From: Alphaproteobacteria bacterium
GTDB taxonomy: Bacteria > Pseudomonadota > Alphaproteobacteria > Rhodobacterales > Rhodobacteraceae
Length of the DNA stretch: 7,132 nt
Direction: 5' to 3'
Assembly (NCBI GenBank): GCA_030425945.1
Contig: JAUHZL010000154.1
Span: 1 to 7,132 of the forward strand
Shown: positions 4,773-7,132 of the stretch, piece after piece
Position numbering within the stretch: position 1 is the stretch's first letter
Layout of the letters: each line of letters opens with the position of its first letter
The notes under the pieces: generated by a model
Databases searched by the model: none
What the model saw: only the letters and a program-made list of their open reading frames with translations
Told to the model about the DNA's origin: nothing
Program-made: the position numbers and the translations under genes

Positions 4773-6731
4773 TCACTCCCCGGCCGCGCGGCCCTTGAGG
4801 GCGATGATGCCCTTCGGCCGGAACTGGATGAACAGGATGATGAACAGGATCATGTAGGTCTGCGCCGCCAGCGTGTTCGACGGGTTGAACCATTCGATCC
4901 CCTTCTGCAGCGAGCCGATCAGGGTCGCGCCCAGCAGCGTGCCCCAGATGTTGCCGACCCCGCCCACGACCACGGTCATGAAGCTCTGCACGATGTAGTC
5001 GGCGCCCATCTCGGACGTGACCTTGGCATAGAGTCCGATGGCCACCCCCGCGATCCCCGCGATCCCCGAGCCGAGGCCGAAGGTCAGCATGTTGATCCGG
5101 TCGGGGTTGATCCCCATCGACGCCGCCATGCGCGGGTTCTGGGTGACCGCGCGCACCTCCAGCCCCAGCCGGGTGCGGTTCAGGATCAGCAAGAGCAGCA
5201 CGAAGAACAGCACGCCCAGCCCGAAGATGGCGATGCGGATGTAGCTGATCGACACGATGTCGTTCAGCACCCAGGCCCCGTCCAGCCAGCCGGGCGAGGT
5301 CAGCGGACGCGCCTGCGTGCCGAAGATGTTCTTGGCGAGTTGCTGCAGCGCGATGGAGATCCCGAAGGTCGCCAGCAGCGTCTCCAGCGGCCGGTTGTAG
5401 AGCCAGCGGATCACCAGCCGCTCCATCGCCACCCCGGCCGCGAAGGTCACGGCAAAGGCCAGCGGCAGCGCGATCAGGATCGACAGCGTGTAGTCGGGCA
5501 CGAAGAGCTGCACGACATAGCCGGTATAGGCCCCCATCATGATGAACTCGCCGTGGGCCATGTTGATGACCCCCATCACGCCGAAGGTGATGGCGAGGCC
5601 GATGGCCGCGAGGAAATAGATCGACGCCAGCGACAGCGCGTCGAGCGACAGGTCGAGAAACTGGTTCAGCGCCACGCGCAACTCGATCGCGTCCAGCGCC
5701 TGCTCGGCAGCGGCCGTCACCGCCGGATCGGCCTCGGTATAGACGAGGAAATACTGTGCGGCGGCGGCGCTGGCGCGGCGCTCGGCCTCGGTCTGGCGCG
5801 GCGGCACGATCCCCTCGGCGGCCAGCGCGGCATAGGCCGCGTCGCGGGCCGCCTCGGTGTTCAGGCTGGCGACCGCCACGCCCGCCACGCGCCCGTCGGC
5901 GAGGTTGGCAACGAGGGCGGCGTTGCGGTCGGCGTCCGACACCTGCGCCGGGGCGCGCCCGGCCTGCACCAGCATCTCGTAGGCCGCCTCCCAGCCAAGC
6001 GTCTCGCTGCCCGGACGGACCTCGGCGGCGATGTTGCCGGGCGGCGGGTCCTCGCCCTCGGCCAGCACGAGGCGGGTGGTCAGCAGCGGGTTCAGCGCGG
6101 CGCGGGCGTCGAGCGACAGGTCGCCCGACAGGCTCTGGATCGCGGCGACCCGGTCGGCGGTCTCGTCCGCGAAGGCGATGGTCAGGAAGGTCACGAGGCG
6201 CGCGCCCCGCGCGGCCAGCACCGGATCGGTCTCGGCCTCGGCGGCGCGGGTCAGCGGCCCGAGCTGCCCCGCCTCCGGGTTGCGGGCGATGGCGTCGAGC
6301 GCCGCGGCGCGGCGGGCCGGGTCCGGGTCGCGCAACTGGAATTCGACCAGCGCCGAGGCGATGACGCCCTGCACGCCCGAGTTGGGGCGCAGTTGCGTGA
6401 CCTCGCGGCGGCCGGCGGTGCCGATCTCGGCGCGGGTGACGATGTCGAGCAGGCGATAGGTCTCGCGGTCGATTTCCTCGACATAGACGAACAGCCCGTC
6501 CGCCTCGCGGACATAGACGTTGCGGCCGCGCCATTCCTCGAGGAAGGCGGGCAGCGCCGGGTCGTTGTCCGCCAGCAGCGCGGCCAGCACGTCCTCGACG
6601 GTGCGGCGCGAGGCGCGGATCACGTCCTCGGCATTCTCTTGCAGAACGGTCTGGAGATCGGCGGCGGCGGGGCGGGAGAGCGGCAGCGCGAACAGCAGGG
6701 CCAGTGCGCAAAGCCTGAGCAGGTGTCCCAT
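4773..6731 (-). CDS. urtB: Urea ABC transporter permease UrtB (LivH-type) with large N-terminal extracytoplasmic domain
   Basis: UrtB is the other inner-membrane permease of the urea importer. The 652-residue protein has three parts. Residues 1-24 are a signal peptide (hydrophobic LCALALLFALPL, then PAAA before Asp25 as a likely cleavage site). Residues about 25-355 are a hydrophilic, Ala-rich helical region with HEAT-like repeats (for instance RDPDPARRAAALDAIARNP near 134-152), predicted to lie in the periplasm. Residues about 362-645 are the LivH-like membrane core, with GVMGVINMAHGEFIMMGAY (384-402) and the EAA-like ATPase-contact loop RAVTQNPRMAASMGINPDRI (527-546). LivH proteins are only about 300 residues. 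The long N-terminal domain is a known feature of many proteobacterial UrtB proteins, and its job is not established. ATG at 6731 is chosen because it gives the signal peptide; a weak GGAAAGA sits nine bases upstream. It is separated from urtA by 78 bases. Confidence 0.95.
   Translation of the reverse strand: MGHLLRLCALALLFALPLSRPAAADLQTVLQENAEDVIRASRRTVEDVLAALLADNDPALPAFLEEWRGRNVYVREADGLFVYVEEIDRETYRLLDIVTRAEIGTAGRREVTQLRPNSGVQGVIASALVEFQLRDPDPARRAAALDAIARNPEAGQLGPLTRAAEAETDPVLAARGARLVTFLTIAFADETADRVAAIQSLSGDLSLDARAALNPLLTTRLVLAEGEDPPPGNIAAEVRPGSETLGWEAAYEMLVQAGRAPAQVSDADRNAALVANLADGRVAGVAVASLNTEAARDAAYAALAAEGIVPPRQTEAERRASAAAAQYFLVYTEADPAVTAAAEQALDAIELRVALNQFLDLSLDALSLASIYFLAAIGLAITFGVMGVINMAHGEFIMMGAYTGYVVQLFVPDYTLSILIALPLAFAVTFAAGVAMERLVIRWLYNRPLETLLATFGISIALQQLAKNIFGTQARPLTSPGWLDGAWVLNDIVSISYIRIAIFGLGVLFFVLLLLILNRTRLGLEVRAVTQNPRMAASMGINPDRINMLTFGLGSGIAGIAGVAIGLYAKVTSEMGADYIVQSFMTVVVGGVGNIWGTLLGATLIGSLQKGIEWFNPSNTLAAQTYMILFIILFIQFRPKGIIALKGRAAGE
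4776..4781 (-). promoter_or_regulatory. Ribosome binding site of urtC overlapping the urtB end
   Basis: Minus-strand GGGGAG lies eight bases before the ATG at 4767 and includes the Gly-Glu codons at the urtB C-terminus. The spacing decides for this ATG over the GTG at 4776. Confidence 0.7.
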
Positions 6732-6766
6732 CGTCGGGGGTCTTTCCGGGGCGCGGGTGTCGGGAG

Positions 6767-6794
6767 GGGGCGCACCGGTTGCCCGGCGCGCCCC
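6767..6794 (-). promoter_or_regulatory. Intercistronic hairpin with GNRA tetraloop between urtA and urtB
   Basis: In the minus-strand RNA the segment reads GGGGCGCGCCGG, then GCAA, then CCGGUGCGCCCC. This gives 12 consecutive pairs, one of them a G-U wobble (6787 with 6774), capped by a GCAA tetraloop. On the plus strand the wobble becomes an A-C mismatch, so the stem is complete only in the operon transcript. It begins 15 bases after the urtA stop. No U tract follows, so it is better read as a 3'-end stabiliser of urtA mRNA or a partial attenuator than as a full terminator. The arm 6787-6795 can alternatively pair with 6747-6755, next to the urtB ribosome binding site. Confidence 0.7.
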
Positions 6795-6809
6795 GATGAT
6801 CCGAAGGGA

Positions 6810-7132
6810 TCAGTAGTTCGACTGGATCTGCACGCAGGTCTCGGTCTCGGTGTTGTACATCCCGCAGCCGAGGCCCGGCCAATCCGAGGTCAGCACCGCC
6901 GATTCCGGCAGGAAGTCGGTCCAGGCGTCGCCGTCGACCTCGGCCGTCTGGCTGATGATGTCGAACTGGCCGTCATCGCGGATCTCGCCGATCAGCACCG
7001 GCTTCGCCAGGTGGTGGTTCGGCAGCATGACCGCGGTGCCGCCGGTCAGGTTCGGGAACTCCTGCCCGTACATCGCCGCGCGCACGGCGTCGACATCGGT
7101 GGTCCCGGCGGCCTCGACCGCGTTCACCCACA
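6810..7132 (-). CDS. urtA: Urea ABC transporter substrate-binding protein UrtA, C-terminal part (cut by window edge)
   Basis: UrtA is the periplasmic receptor that delivers urea (and in some species short amides) to UrtB/UrtC. Only the last 106 residues are visible, from a Trp codon near 7130 to the TGA at 6810. The GTG at 7127 is an internal valine and not a start. Visible family features are WVNAVEAAGTTDVDAVRAAMYGQEF, PNLTGGTAVMLPNHHLAKPVLIGEI and DGQFDIISQT, which match the C-terminal lobe of Peripla_BP_5-type UrtA. Two cysteines ten residues apart near the C-terminus (GCGMYN to ETCVQ) could form a disulfide in the periplasm; that is inference. As first gene of the operon its promoter and signal peptide lie outside the window, so regulation, often nitrogen-responsive in this family, cannot be judged here. 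Confidence 0.93.
   Translation of the reverse strand, partial: WVNAVEAAGTTDVDAVRAAMYGQEFPNLTGGTAVMLPNHHLAKPVLIGEIRDDGQFDIISQTAEVDGDAWTDFLPESAVLTSDWPGLGCGMYNTETETCVQIQSNY

Noticed and set aside
3520..6882. A 1120-codon minus-strand frame that could be read as a UrtB-UrtC fusion or giant protein
   Set aside because: Only the last 415 codons encode UrtC. Further upstream the frame runs through urtB in the wrong phase, giving Arg/Gly/Ala-rich nonsense. urtB has its own stop at 4773 and urtC its own ribosome binding site.

Overview
The window is very GC-rich, compact DNA that looks like an alphaproteobacterial chromosome. A Rhodobacterales-like lineage is most likely. The clues are a TIGR02300/FYDLN-acid protein next to a tRNA-Ala gene, the high GC, and the long urea-transporter UrtB form. 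I cannot name a genus from sequence alone.

Layout: the left edge (1-307, + strand) holds the 3' part of a TIGR02300-type acidic protein gene. It is followed by an inverted repeat that overlaps a likely promoter, then a complete tRNA-Ala(GGC) gene (402-477) and a terminator-like hairpin (504-529). A 240-base stretch with no convincing gene leads to a 427-residue VirD4/TraG-type coupling ATPase gene (772-2055, +). That protein has no membrane anchor, and no relaxase or other type IV secretion gene is nearby. It meets the next operon tail to tail, with a 25-base gap and a long hairpin spanning the junction.

From 2081 to the right edge, all on the minus strand, lies the urea ABC transporter operon in transcription order urtA (partial), urtB, urtC, urtD, urtE. 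UrtA is the periplasmic urea-binding protein, UrtB and UrtC are the LivH/LivM-type permeases, and UrtD and UrtE are the LivG/LivF-type ATPases. Spacing from urtB to urtE is tight (5-base gap, ATGA overlap, 3-base gap), which points to translational coupling. The only sizeable break is the 78-base urtA-urtB gap. It contains a 12-bp hairpin with a GCAA tetraloop that pairs fully only in the minus-strand transcript and has no U tract. It is a good candidate for the element that sets binding-protein to permease stoichiometry. The operon promoter and the urtA 5' end lie beyond the right edge. No urease gene follows urtE.

Most of the window is ordinary, well-understood biology. The parts worth a second look are the orphan anchorless coupling ATPase, the intercistronic hairpin, and the promoter embedded in an inverted repeat. 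I see no sign of a wholly new multigene system.
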